Shown piece by piece: positions 11,459 to 21,309 of a DNA stretch of 64,000 nt. A program made the translations under genes and the position numbers. Source of the DNA: Porites lobata (taxonomy: Eukaryota > Cnidaria > Anthozoa > Scleractinia > Poritidae); contig CALNXK010000032.1 in the NCBI GenBank assembly GCA_942486035.1, positions 1,627,001-1,691,000 on the forward strand, read 5' to 3'. Numbering within the stretch: position 1 is the stretch's first letter; every line of letters begins with the position of its first letter. The notes beneath the pieces were generated by a model. That model was not told the origin of the DNA and did no database searches. It worked only from the letters and a program-made list of their open reading frames with translations.

Positions 11459-12439
11459 TCACAGTATTACTCGACGTGGATGTTGCTGGGACTTCCTGAG
11501 TAATGGCTGATTGCTAGCCAGGTCGTGATCATTGTTAGCAGGTTTGTTCTCAGGCAGACCTGGGGTCTGAGCCCGGTCAGGTTCTTGAACAGGCAGACTG
11601 TCTGTCTGGGACTGGACAGCATCACGTAGGTGAACACGGTTTCTGCGATAGGAGCGTCCATTCACTTCCACAAGGTAACTGCGCGGGGCTATTAGAATAA
11701 CTCCTGGCTTCCAATCGCTGCGAGGTTGTTGAGAATGTGCGTTGACTCGGACTGACTGTCCAATTACTGGACAAGGTAGCTGTTTGGCACTTTGGTCATG
11801 GTAGTGCTTGGCGAGTTGTCTCTTGCACATCACTTGAGCTGTTACAGCAGCCTGGACTTCAGGCTTGTACAGCGATTCTTTGATCTTGTTCTGCGTGACA
11901 AGGCGTTGGACAGGGGAACTGCCTTGAGAGGGAGTGGGTGAGTTTCTCCATTCTAGGATAGCTTTCCATACAAGTGTTCCTTGTTTGTTAGCTTTACTGA
12001 TAATGGACTTCATTATCTTGACTGCTGATTCAACCTTGCCATTCGCCTTTGCGTGATGGGGACTGGAGGTGACATGTTGGATGTCCCAGTCGTGAGTAAA
12101 GTCAGTAAATTCCACAGAGGCGTAATTGGGACCCTTGTCAGAGATTAACGTGATAGGAATTACATGGACGGCAAAGATTTGCTTGAGCTGTTCAATCAAA
12201 ACAGCTGAGGACAGAGAGTTCAATTGTTTTATCTCAATTTAATCTGAGTAGAGGTCGACTACAATCAGATGATGGCTGCCATCACACTCAAAGCAATCAC
12301 TAGCGACAATTTGCCAAGGCAAGTTTGGAATCGGGTAGGTCATTAAAGGCTCTTTTGTGAGGGCAGGTCTGGTCTGCTGGCAGATGTCACATCTTTGAAC
12401 TGCTTCAGTCAAATCAGTGGTCATTCGTGGCCAATACAT
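11459..12439 (-). pseudogene. Ty3/gypsy integrase region
   Basis: The frame 12439-12239 starts in the integrase zinc finger (QRCDICQQTRPA) and enters the catalytic core (IVASDCFECDG, LIVVDLYSD). A stop follows in place of the Tyr after VDLYSD. The frame continues 12223-11459 with LISDKGPNY (second Asp) and KANGKVESAVK (Glu), which completes the D-D-E triad. It then has the C-terminal SH3-like GQSVRVNA...GRSYRRNRVHLR segment. The order is that of K02A2.6/mag-type gypsy polyproteins. The protein would insert element cDNA into the genome. It lies one frame away from the upstream RT-RNase H frame, so a frameshift sits near 12440. With one internal stop, this is the best preserved part of the element. 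Confidence 0.88.
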
Positions 12440-12441
12440 GT

Positions 12442-13707
12442 TTACTGGATTCCCAAATGTGAGCGAAGGGCTCTGGCTTTCATCTCTCTTCTCATCGAGA
12501 CTGGAATGATGATTCTTGTTCCACGATACACTATTGCGTTCTGAGTGGTTAGTTGGTCTCCGTAAGGCCAGTGTTCACGTACACAGAGGGGAGTCTTTAA
12601 CTTGTTATCAGGCCATCCACTCATGATCAGCGACACCACGGGTTTAAACTGAGGTGTCCTTGCTGGTTTCTAGACGGATCTGCTCCAGGCGCTTGTCTGT
12701 GACGAAGACTGCTTCTTCCAGGTTAGTCTCTTTGACTTCTTTGCGAAAACTCTCTTCTTGGCTGACTTGAAAAGTCAGGTACTCAGGTGAGTCTGGTTTG
12801 GCATGACGCAAGGAGAGAGCACCTCGGGAGAGAGAGTGTCACTTATGAACATTTGAGGGCCAGGCTTGTACGATACCTTTAGTGGGTACTTCCGTAGCCG
12901 GAGTCTCACCCTTTGAAGGCGTTTGCGGCTTGTGAGGATTGGTTTTGAAAAGATTGTCATAAGAGGCTTGTGATCGGACAATACTTGGATAGTGTCTGTC
13001 CAGAATGTAATGTTCAAATCGTTCAACAGCAAAGACAATCGCTAAACATTCTATTTAGATCTGTGCATAGTTTCTTTCTGTCTGAGTTAGCGCACGAGAA
13101 GCATAAACAACTGGTTCATCCTGGGTGAGGACAGCGCTAAGGGCGACGTAAGAGCTGTCGCACTAGATGATGACTTCTTTGCTGACGTCAAAATAACGCA
13201 AAACAGGTGCTTGAGTGATTAGTTCCTGAATGCTGACAAAGGCATCTTCATGTTGAGGTAACAATCAAAGACAGAATTGCTATCTGTTAGGCGACGGAGG
13301 GGTTCGCATACAGTGCTGAGCTGTGGTAGGAACTTGGATAGGTAGGTAACTACTCCTATTAGCCGTTGACCTCCATGTACGTCTGTTGGACGGGGCATGT
13401 TTTGTATGGCTTGGATCTTCTCTGGGTCAGCTTGAAGACCTTCTGATCCTAGTATGTGGCCCATGTATGCTACTTTGCTGAGCTGGAAGCGTAATTTCTT
13501 TTTGTTCAGATTTAGGAAACGCTCTCTGCATCTGTCTAAGAGAGCTTTGAATGCAACATCATGGGATGCAGTGGCTTCTTCGGTGGTCTCACCAGATCCG
13601 AAGATAACTATGTCATCATGGATCACTGTGATGTTTTCCAGACCTTCCAGGCGTTCGTCAATCCGCCTTTGAAATTCTTCGGGCGCAGATTTGATTTCGA
13701 AGGGCAT
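12442..13707 (-). pseudogene. Ty3/gypsy RT C-terminal half and RNase H
   Basis: All pieces share the frame of the upstream protease-RT segment. 13707-13219 holds MPFEIKSAPEEFQRR and VIHDDIVIFGSG; the catalytic box reads IHDD where YxDD or VxDD is usual. It then has YMGHILGSEGLQADPEKI and VTYLSKFLP, the classic gypsy thumb. 13218-13040 encodes RNase H with CDSSYVALSAVL and TQTERNYAQI-IECLAIV, carrying Asp and Glu of the active site, with two stops. 13038-12775 continues with LSDHKPLMTIF, an RNase H signature. 12639-12442 runs into the integrase linker. In-frame stops make it a pseudogene, but the frame is otherwise kept. Confidence 0.88.
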
Positions 13708-13818
13708 GCGTAGCCACCTATAACGACTGAAGGGGGTCCAAAAGGTCGTTAAGTAGCTGGACGGTTCGTCCAGGACAACTTGCAGAAATCCGTATTTGGC
13801 ATCTACAACAGAGAAGAC

Positions 13819-14613
13819 TTAAGCTTTTGTTAGCTTTGGTGCGATATCCTCCACAGTGGGCGTTGGATAATGGTTTCTGACGATGCCTTTATTCATTTGT
13901 AGAGGGTCTAGGCACTGTTTGAGTTTGTTCGACTTTCTCACTGCAACCATATTACTGATCCAGGATGTTGGTTTTGCAACTTTCGCAGTAACACCCATGG
14001 TCTCGAGCTCTTCGATCTTGCTTTTAAGCTCATCTTTAACTGGAATAGGCACACGTCTTGGATTTTCTTGAACGGGTATGGCGTTAGGGTGCATGTCTCT
14101 ATGATAAGTACCAGGTAGCTTGCCAAGACCGGTAAAGACATCACGATAGTTATGAAGGATTTTCTCTTGAGTTAGTGACTCATCGCTAGTAAGGTCAACA
14201 TGCAGGATACATTCTTCATTGAAGTGAATAAGCCTTAGGGCTTCAGAGGCTCTTCCTGAAAGTAGAGAAGTGGATGCATATTCAACAATTTCGAAGTGGA
14301 CTTTCTTTCTCACGCCATTAGCTGTACAGTAGAGTTTCGTGCTGCCTATGGGTGGTATCAGGGACTGATCGTACAACTTGAGCTTGACATTGGATTTTTC
14401 CGGCATTTCGTGAGTGATTTTCTTGTAATCCTTTAAAGTGATGGTGCTACACGAAGCTCCTGTGTCAACCTGAAATTTGATTAGAATGTTATCTTCGGTT
14501 TTGTTCGGTATCACGAGAATTTCTGTAATGTACTTCTTCTTTTGTCTAGGAGATTGCAGGGAGAAGATGCTTTCGTCGCTGTCAGGTTCATCCGATGCAC
14601 CGTTTTCATTCAA
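13819..14613 (-). pseudogene. Ty3/gypsy protease and RT N-terminal half
   Basis: The aspartic protease active site reads VDTGASCSTI (about residues 50-60 of this segment), followed by the flap and AST-LLSGRASEALRLI. The RT begins near KNPRR-type sequence (PVQENPRRVPIPVKDELKSKIEELE), then VAKPTSWISNMVAVRK and LDPLQMNKGIVRNHYPTPT. This is the gypsy RT fingers region. An in-frame stop at 13819-13821 separates it from the remaining RT, which resumes in the same frame with FSVVDAKYGFLQVVLDE. The protease would process the gag-pol polyprotein. Confidence 0.88.
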
Positions 14614-14670
14614 CTGATTTACTCGCTGGCGCTCATCTTTAGATTTCTTCTTTGGTTTCTCATTACTGTG

Positions 14671-15378
14671 TTAGGGGGTGGAGCGACAGACTTTTGCAAG
14701 GTGATTTTTTTTGTTACATTTAGTGCATGTTTTGCCAAAGGCTGGGCACTTTCCAGCCGCGTGGGAGTCTACGCAATATTTGCAGTTTTTGATCTTGCGA
14801 GGATTCTTGCGTGGATCCGCGTGGTGAGCGCGAGTTTCGTTCCCGTGAAGGAGATGAACAGTGTCAGTTTGTTTCATTTTGAGTCGTTGATTTGCTGCCA
14901 TTTCATTTGTACGACAAATATCGATGGCTTTTTGAAGAGTAAGCGTAGTTTCCCGTAGGACACGTTCACGGTGTCCGTGATCTCGCAAACCAGTGACGAT
15001 ACGGTCACGAAGCATTTCATCTTCAAATGTACCGAACTGGCACGTAGCGGCAAATTTGCGAAGTTCAGTCAAGAACTGATCAAAGCTTTTACCATGTTTC
15101 TGAGAACGACAGCTGAATACATACCGTTCATAAATCGTATTTCGTTTAGGCACAAAATATTCGTCAAGCTTTGTAAGGATAACATTAGCATCTTGTCTTT
15201 CTTCTACGGTCATAGGGAGATTTCTGCAGACATTAAGGAATTCTTTACCCATGATCGATAATAACGTGGCTACGACTATTTTCTTGTCTTTCTGATCCAG
15301 TTTGGTAGCAGCAGCATAATTCTTCCAGCTGTCTTTGAAGAATTCCCAATTCGAGGCTTGATCTCCTGTCATATCCAT
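14671..15378 (-). CDS. Ty3/gypsy gag with two zinc knuckles
   Basis: The open frame of 235 codons starts at ATG 15378. Residues about 10-170 match the retrotransposon gag fold by pattern (WKNYAAATKLDQKDKKIVVATLL, DEYFVPKRNTIYERYVFSC, FDQFLTELRKFAATC, LRDRIVTGLRD). The C-terminus has two knuckles: C-K-Y-C-x3-H-x4-C and C-T-K-C-x4-H-x4-C. Gag assembles the particle and binds element RNA. The single stop at 14671-14673 separates it from the protease segment in the same frame. The element therefore either had a gag-pol fusion or uses stop readthrough. The open frame is intact, but the downstream pol is broken. Confidence 0.85.
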   Translation of the reverse strand: MDMTGDQASNWEFFKDSWKNYAAATKLDQKDKKIVVATLLSIMGKEFLNVCRNLPMTVEERQDANVILTKLDEYFVPKRNTIYERYVFSCRSQKHGKSFDQFLTELRKFAATCQFGTFEDEMLRDRIVTGLRDHGHRERVLRETTLTLQKAIDICRTNEMAANQRLKMKQTDTVHLLHGNETRAHHADPRKNPRKIKNCKYCVDSHAAGKCPAFGKTCTKCNKKNHLAKVCRSTP

Positions 15379-15569
15379 TTTTGACGGCGAGGGATCATGA
15401 ATTGAGACATGGTTTTAGTTTACCCATACGGCGATAACCGTTCTGACTTCAAAGCTGTGTGAGCGTGGATTCGCTGGTAATGAAAAAAAAATCCAAGTTT
15501 GGTAAACAAGCATGTCTAATGAGTCCCGGATATGTGACGTAATACACTACATAACACTGTCTACCAGGA

Positions 15570-16065
15570 GGTGTTGCTGATTGGAAGGCAGCTTATACCT
15601 TGGCACCCAGGTGTACAAAAGGACACTCATTAATTTTCAATACCGATTTCGGCACAGAATACATCCTACAAACTCGTCAGTTTCTTACAAAGATCGGTAG
15701 CAAGCAACAACTCAAACTGCTCCTTCTGCTGTAACACTCAGGAAAATGTCGTTCATCTTTTCTGGCTCTGTTCAAACGTTAAATCTTTTTGGGGAAAAGC
15801 TTGTTGATTTCGATTTTATACATAGAGACTACTCGAAGTATATCGCATTTTTTTAGGCCTAAAGTTTGATACCTCTAAATCTGCTCTTCAGGGTTAAACC
15901 TCTGCTTTCTGCTAGCCACACACTATATCTGGGGTCGTAGAACCAGCCACAAGGCCCCTCAGCTAAAAATTATTTTGAAGACCCTTCAGTCCCAATGTAA
16001 AATTGATTCCTACAAACAAGTATCTTTGTCAAAGAAATGGGATCCTTCGGTCCTACTCTTCAATG
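15570..16065 (+). pseudogene. L1/Tx1-like LINE ORF2 C-terminal fragment (part 1)
   Basis: Translation across frames gives DWKAAYTLAPRCTKGHSLIF, then CSFCCNTQENVVHLFWLCSNVKSFW, the Cys/His motif (C-x2-C-x7-H-x4-C) found at the C-terminus of L1 ORF2 proteins. It then reads ATHYIWGRRTSHKAPQLKIILKTLQSQCKIDSY, the usual last segment. The fragment is 5'-truncated and stops abruptly at a 9-bp sequence (16057-16065) that recurs at 18631-18639. The 3' UTR resumes there. See the inserted element at 16066-18630. Confidence 0.82.
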
Positions 16066-18630
16066 CAGGCGGTGCGCACTGGGATCGCAAAGCATCATGG
16101 GCGATATTCAAAATCTGATCATTTGTGTCAAGATGGGGAGTAGTGAACATCTCGCAGGAAGCGACTGCGGAGACGAATATTCGTTAAGTACGCTGTAGAA
16201 ATCAGCGATTTACCTTTATTTTCTTCCAGAGACGTCTGTAAAAACAAAGGCTATCGAATTATCGGGGGGTTAATAAGTGTCAATTGTTCGAAATCACTCG
16301 CATGCAGTCGGTAAATCGAAGAATTGCTGCTTTGTTCTATGCTTCAGTCATGAAAGTACTAAAGGTAAGACCTGGGGTTCGCCCGAAAAATGATTTCATC
16401 GTCAGATTAGTGCAACTAGAACTACGAGGTACTACGACGATTTCTTCATTATTAGCAAGACGAATTTAAGCTTAAGTTGGCTTGAAAATCTTGTAAGATT
16501 GTGTGATAGTATGCTTCCTTCTGACAAGATAGCCCTAAAACATTTCCCAGGTACTATAACAGAACTTTAGTGGGTCAGCTTTACAGGGATTTAGCTCTCT
16601 GTTGGCACCTTGTTTGCATTTGTTATTTTTTTTTTTTACCACCTATATTTATCACACATGAAGTAAATGAAAAGTACATAAAGATATCAATACGTGTTCA
16701 GTGGGTTGTGTCCTATTTATAAACAATTTTGAGCACTAATTTCTTCAGGGATGTTTAGTCTTAAATAAAAAGCTAATGAAGAAATACTGCAAACTAGTAT
16801 CCTTGCTTTCTATATAATTGGTATGAGTCACAGAATATAAGGTTTGAAATTGAAAATGGCATTCAGTATTTGTGATTACTAATCCTCTTAAAGTTAAGCA
16901 GATGAAGTTACAAGAATTGTGCCTACGAGACATTCATAGTTTTTGCCTTTATTTTTTTATATGAATGATTGTATCAGTATGTACAAACACATGTCATCGC
17001 ATACGTTTTGTATGACAATAATATTTTTTTAATTCAAAATGTGAAAATCTTATCTGTCAGTGTTTACAAATCTAATGTAATCAGGGGCAAAATGTAGGGA
17101 GACCCCTGTCCTTTCTTGTGATCCCCCTCCCTCCAACTACTTTTGTTTAATTCAAATGTTGTATCATAGGTGTTATTTAGGAGCAAACTTTTGGGTAAAT
17201 GTATTCACATTTTATTATATTGGCATGGTGATTAGTATTTCAGTGCTGTCATTTTATAGTGACGGATATTATTTTTCCCTCCATGTTGTTGATATACTTC
17301 AGTCTTTTCGGTTAGCAATTGTTACTGCAGTGGATCCTAGTAGTACCCCCTTTTTCCCACTTAAGATATCTTGTAGTTAATTTTTCATCTCAGGTAAATT
17401 TTATTTTTCTTTTGTTTCAACTCCATTTGCACACATTAAAATACCCAAAACAAAAGAAAAATAAAAATTACCCAAGATAAAAAATTAACTACATCAGATA
17501 TTCCCTTTCCTGTCAACTATTTTTCCCTTAGCCTTGGTTCCCCACTTATAATAATTATTATTTTAGTACATCTATGAGATAAACTGTATTAACACAAGCC
17601 ACCAAAATATGCAAATTCCTGATATAACTGTGTTCTTGGGGTAAATTAAGGTTGACTGACCTCAGTGTATAAGCAGTTTGTTGCCTAGCTGTTCAAATTT
17701 CCTCTAAACTACAATAACCCAAACATCCACCCACACAGACACTAGTCTTAAACAGAGATATTTATTAATTTGACACTCAAGTGAGATAAGAACAATGGGA
17801 ATATTCCATTGACTAGAATCAAAGTGCCAGCTTGGTGGCTTCTACATGACACTACTCATGCATTTCTCTCACCACTTTTTTTCATAAGGGGTAGCTGTTT
17901 TCAAAATGTACAGGGTTTATCTTTATTTAAAGTTCATTTCTTATCTTTGAGAAAAAATATTCAGGTGCTTTCATTATACTCTCAGAGGTTTCACATGCAT
18001 CATATTATCATTTTACTTGGTGTAATTTGTTTGTTTCCAATCAGACTTCAGTAGGCCATTTCTCACTCAAATATTTTTTCATAAATCTGACATTTGTTAT
18101 GTGCAATCGTCCACAGGCTTCACGCTCCTGTATATAACCAATGAACTATTTTGTAATTAACTTGTGATTACAAGAGTGTCACTTTCAGTGACATGTCACG
18201 TCTGTGCGAGGCCACATTTTGTTATGAAAACATGTCGGTTTAAATTCGAAAAAACTATTTCAAAAAGTGGGGAGCGTTTATACCTTGGCGTAGAACTATC
18301 TTTGTAAAAACACTTAAGACTAGTTTCTGTCGTCAGTGAGCACTATGATAGAAATTATAGCTCTCCAAATAACGGATTCAAATTTCATGCTCGTAGAGGA
18401 TGAATCTTCGTGCTCCGTGTTTTAGATTGTAATGAGGAATACTGATTTTTTTTCTTCACAGAAAAAGTCTAAATAAGTATAAGTTTATGTAACTGTGGAT
18501 AACTTTCTCAGAAAAGAACTATGTCTATCGAAATATAAAGCATATAACCTGGGAAATTTTTCGACCTTCGCCGCCATCTTGAAAATCCTACATCCACAAT
18601 GCATCGCAATCGCAGTGCGCAAACCGCCTG
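16066..18630. mobile_element. 2,565-bp terminal-inverted-repeat DNA element with 9-bp TSD
   Basis: The ends are CAGGCGGTGCGCACTGGGATCGC (left) and, on the opposite strand, CAGGCGGTTTGCGCACTGCGATTGC (right). The similarity runs for about 60-80 bp including a GCAT-ATGxG block. Both sides are flanked by TCTTCAATG (16057-16065 and 18631-18639), a perfect 9-bp duplication. The two L1 halves rejoin across it, so the boundaries are firm. No transposase frame is visible, so it is non-autonomous. Inside, a sequence from ATG 16137 and a segment near 16250-16365 with acceptor TTTTCTTCCAG and donor AAAG/GTAAGA look exon-like. The right end holds AAGATGGCGGCGA on the minus strand. A 9-bp TSD suggests a Mutator-like element, but the superfamily is unproven. 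Confidence 0.88.
17363..17502. repeat. AT-rich hairpin, 55-nt arms
   Basis: The arm 17363-17417 is nearly the reverse complement of 17448-17502, with a 30-base loop. The arms contain GTAGTTAATTTTT and TTTATTTTTCTTTTGTTT. It lies in the interior of the inverted-repeat element and forms a separate palindrome from its ends. Confidence 0.85.
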
Positions 18631-18956
18631 TCTTCAATGTTAATTGTTAGTTTAATTTGCAAATTTATATTTGTTCCCAAGTTACCAGCTCTAGAGACGG
18701 CTTTCTTGTAGTTGTGTACTGCTTGTTACTAAAGGCTAATTGTGTTCAACTAACAGCTTTGACCTTTAAGAAAATGTTATTTTAGTAAAACTGTTATTAT
18801 TTATTTATTTACGATTATTTTTCTTTGCCTTTACTTATTCACTTTTTTCTTATTTACTTGGTGATGTAATTAGTGCAATTTGTCTACTACTGTTGTTATT
18901 TGTATTTTAATGTTTGTGAAATTATTAATAAAGTTAATTTAAAAAAGTCTCAACGG
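18631..18956 (+). mobile_element. L1-like LINE 3' UTR (part 2)
   Basis: This continues the LINE that breaks off at 16065. The frame closes after a few codons with a stop. The T-rich 3' UTR ends in TTATTAATAAAGTTAATTTAAAAAAG, with AATAAA at about 18928 and an A-rich tail. The order ORF tail, UTR, A-tail is restored when the 2,565-bp insertion and one copy of the 9-bp repeat are removed. Confidence 0.8.
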
Positions 18957-19236
18957 TCGCCTGTAACGTGACACCGAGAAAGAGAAAGTAAATGTACATT
19001 CCGCATGGTGACCTTGGGATGCCTGTGGTCAAATAAAAGCAAAAAAGTCAGGGCTTTTTTCCCCTTTTTGACAAGAACAAAACCGACCATTTTAGCGTCA
19101 TAGAAAAATGGCAAAAACCCTTTGTCCTCAGGGTTTTTTTAACTGAAATCATCGTTTAGTTACAAGTGACTTTTTTGTTCTTATTTGTTTCCCTGGCCGA
19201 GCTACAGCCTTTTGTTCTAGTGTATCCCGGCCTTAC

Positions 19237-19377
19237 CTGGATTTTCAACATCACGACTGCACTGCAAGTGCTTGTTGTGATTTTCAGTGGTCGCAAATTC
19301 CAAAATATACCGCCTTGGTAGGTCAAGAAATTCATCAGTAGTCGAGTGCGAAAGTTACTTCGTTTAGGAGCGGCCAT
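19237..19377 (-). CDS. candidate first coding exon, unknown gene
   Basis: On the minus strand an ATG at 19377-19375 in the context AAAATGGCCGCTCC opens 47 codons. They end exactly at CAG followed by GTAAGG (19236-19231), a good splice donor, in phase 0. The peptide begins MAAPKRSNFRTRLLMNF and has no recognised domain or signal peptide. The AAAATGGCCGC context resembles the YY1-type start motif seen in several inverted-repeat elements of this window, so the exon may belong to such an element and not to a host gene. No second exon was identified. Confidence 0.4.
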
Positions 19378-19662
19378 TTTTCCAGTTCCACGAGCAACAA
19401 GCCAAATTCGCAAACGAAGAAGATCACCTTACTCGCTTCTTTGAGAAAGTGGACTCTTATCTACCTTGACGCTTAATGATGCTCATCAGGCAGCTACCAA
19501 AGATGAGCAATTGCTGTAAACTTACCAAAACTGGCATATAAACCATTCTTGAGCGGTTTTTATAGCTCAACGAAGCAAAATGACTACGTCAGAATGCCGT
19601 TTCCAGAAAACTCGAGCCTTCAGTAGCTTGTAAGCTAAATATCCTGACACGTAAATAACGTT

Positions 19663-19687
19663 TATTATTATTATTATTATTATTATC
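19663..19687. repeat. TTA microsatellite
   Basis: About eight TTA/ATT triplets in a row (GTTTATTATTATT...TTATCAG). Confidence 0.9.
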
Positions 19688-20593
19688 AGAACAACACTGC
19701 TTTCAATGGTGACCACAAATGCAGAGTCACGAAATCCTATGGATTTTTTATGTAGAGAAAATCACTCAAAACCCTAAACAGTCTCTGGCGTCAATGGGTT
19801 AAAGACGATTTTTCTCCAGGAAACGATTTTGCCCAAATGATTCATACCCCAAAATTTTCCACGTGTCTCAAATAATGAAAGATATCATGAAAGTCAACCA
19901 CTAAAGACCATAGCTTTACTCACAATCAAATTCTCTATTCATATGTTATTAAACGAACTCCTCCTATAAAAGCTGTTATTCTAATCCCAATCGGAGGACG
20001 TGGAAAAGTTGAATTGTGCCGTCACAATTATAGGGGCATAATGGCCTGCCAGCTCGTGCTTGAACCAGTATTATGAGCCGAGCGTTTAGCTTATCACATG
20101 TACTTGTCGTGCGAAGTTCAACTGGTCGACGTTTTAGCAACGGTTAAGAAATACAGCATGCCAGAAAAGCTTACTTGCTCAGGATCTGAGCCTAAATCCC
20201 TCCTGTGTGGATGTCCAGTAAACGTAGGTTTGGCTACAACCTTTCAAGACGTGTGTTATTCCGATAAGTTACAAAAACTGTTAGTTTTAAAAGAAGGAGT
20301 GAAAAGGAGTAAAGCTTGAAGCTGAATTAGTGAAAAGGAATGATGCTTGAAATGATCCTGTCGCAGTTGTTTATTTTCTTTTAAAATATAATACACTTTC
20401 ACTTTGCGCAAACCATTTTCCTCTAGTTATTGAAAAACTAACCTGGTTGATTTTCCTTTATAAAAATAGTATAGTCCCATAGACAAAAGGCAGCTACCAC
20501 TTAAACTATCAGTCAGACATACAATGTTTTTTTTTCTTTTAGTGTGCAACAGCTCATTAATGAAGTGTGTTGGGTTATTTATCGTCAGCACTT

Positions 20594-20955
20594 CTAAAAC
20601 TCCTGATCACCAGATTCCTCTGAGTCACCAGACTCCCCTGAATCTCCCGACTCTCCCGATTCTCCTGACTCCTCTGATTCTCCAGACTCCTCCGATTCTC
20701 CCGACTCTTCCGATTCGCCTGACTCCTCTGATTCTCCGGACTCTCCTGCTTCCTCCGATTCTCCCGACTCTCCCGATTCTCCTGACTCCTCTGATTCTCC
20801 TGACTCCTCTGATTCTCCCGATTCTCCCGATTCTCCTGACTCCTCCGACTCTCCGGATTCTCCTGACTCCTCCGATACTCCCGACTCTCCTGATTCTCCG
20901 GACTCCCCTGATACTCCAGACTCCTCTGATTGTCCCGACTCTCCTGATTCTTCAC
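20594..20955. repeat. coding-frame minisatellite (GAC/GAT TCT CCx units)
   Basis: The plus strand is built from GACTCYCCYGAYTCTCC-type units of 9 bp with frequent CTCCTCTGA variants, over about 360 bp. It is translated on the minus strand as Gly-Glu-Ser/Glu-Glu-Ser repeats without a stop. Confidence 0.9.
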
Positions 20956-21301
20956 GGTATCCCAATCCAACACGCTTCTTTAGATCACTAAGTTCTGCGA
21001 ACTTCACGTTGACATCTTTCGCCTTCTCATAACCAAAACTGCTTCGCTTTCTCACTTTCATTCCATCCCCAGATTCTTGGTAGTCTCTTGAGTCTCCTGA
21101 TTCTGCAGTATGACCTGAGTCGCCAGATTCCCTCGATTCACCAAGATTGTCTGAATCGATGGACTCTTTTATATCTTCTGAAACCACGTTCTCGTCTCGG
21201 ACAATTAAATTACCTGGGGTAATAAAAATAAATTGTACTACGTCACCCAGTGATAATGTTATATTTGTTGTGCCTTTTAACCTTAAACTTGACGATTGCG
21301 G
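20594..21301 (-). CDS. candidate terminal exon: acidic Ser-Gly-Glu repeat protein
   Basis: The minus-strand frame is open from just after a stop codon at 21304-21302 to a TAG at 20594-20596. The N-terminal part reads SSLRLKGTTNITLSLGDVVQF, IFITPGNLIVRDENVVSED, an alternating hydrophobic pattern suited to a beta-sheet domain. Next come SGDSGH...SGDSRD repeats and a basic stretch (MKVRKRSSFGYEKAKDVNVKF), then about 120 residues of GES, GESEES and GDS repeats ending GDQEF. On the coding strand the repeat is a 9- to 18-bp minisatellite that keeps frame throughout. Upstream, the same frame holds MPSQIKRKLLQQTRK before one stop. The exon start is uncertain: either acceptor TTTTTATTACCCCAG (about 21214) or one further upstream. 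Strong acidity and repetition recall secreted or matrix proteins, but that is speculation. Confidence 0.5.
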   Translation of the reverse strand, partial: PQSSSLRLKGTTNITLSLGDVVQFIFITPGNLIVRDENVVSEDIKESIDSDNLGESRESGDSGHTAESGDSRDYQESGDGMKVRKRSSFGYEKAKDVNVKFAELSDLKKRVGLGYREESGESGQSEESGVSGESGESGESGVSEESGESGESEESGESGESGESEESGESEESGESGESGESEEAGESGESEESGESEESGESEESGESEESGESGESGDSGESGDSEESGDQEF

Positions 21302-21309
21302 TTACACGA

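Larger units (their letters stand above)
11459..15378 (-). mobile_element. Ty3/gypsy LTR-type retrotransposon, gag-pol without visible LTRs
   Basis: Gag, protease, RT, RNase H and integrase occur in gypsy order over 3.9 kb. All but the integrase share one frame, broken only by stops. No direct repeat was found when comparing about 10.9-11.46 kb with 15.38-15.95 kb, and no primer-binding TGG motif was convincing. The LTRs may be lost, very diverged, or short and missed. The left flank is the dispersed repeat at 10.87-11.34 kb, and the right flank is L1-like sequence from about 15.57 kb. Confidence 0.85.
18957..20590. other. mostly non-coding region
   Basis: Apart from the candidate exon and microsatellite listed separately, one stretch near 19955-20075 reads weakly like a LINE RT entry (VILIPIGG...HNYRGI). 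It is followed by a 73-codon frame (20098-20319) with several Cys and no known motif. Neither supports a firm call. Confidence 0.3.

Noticed and set aside
19955..20319. LINE RT or Cys-rich gene at 20 kb
   Set aside because: Only the HNYRGI string recalls an RT; the rest does not follow the family order.
20524..20991. 155-codon plus-strand frame rich in Leu-Pro-Thr over the minisatellite
   Set aside because: It is the complement of the Ser-Gly-Glu repeat; the minus strand has coherent non-repeat sequence on its N-terminal side, the plus strand does not.
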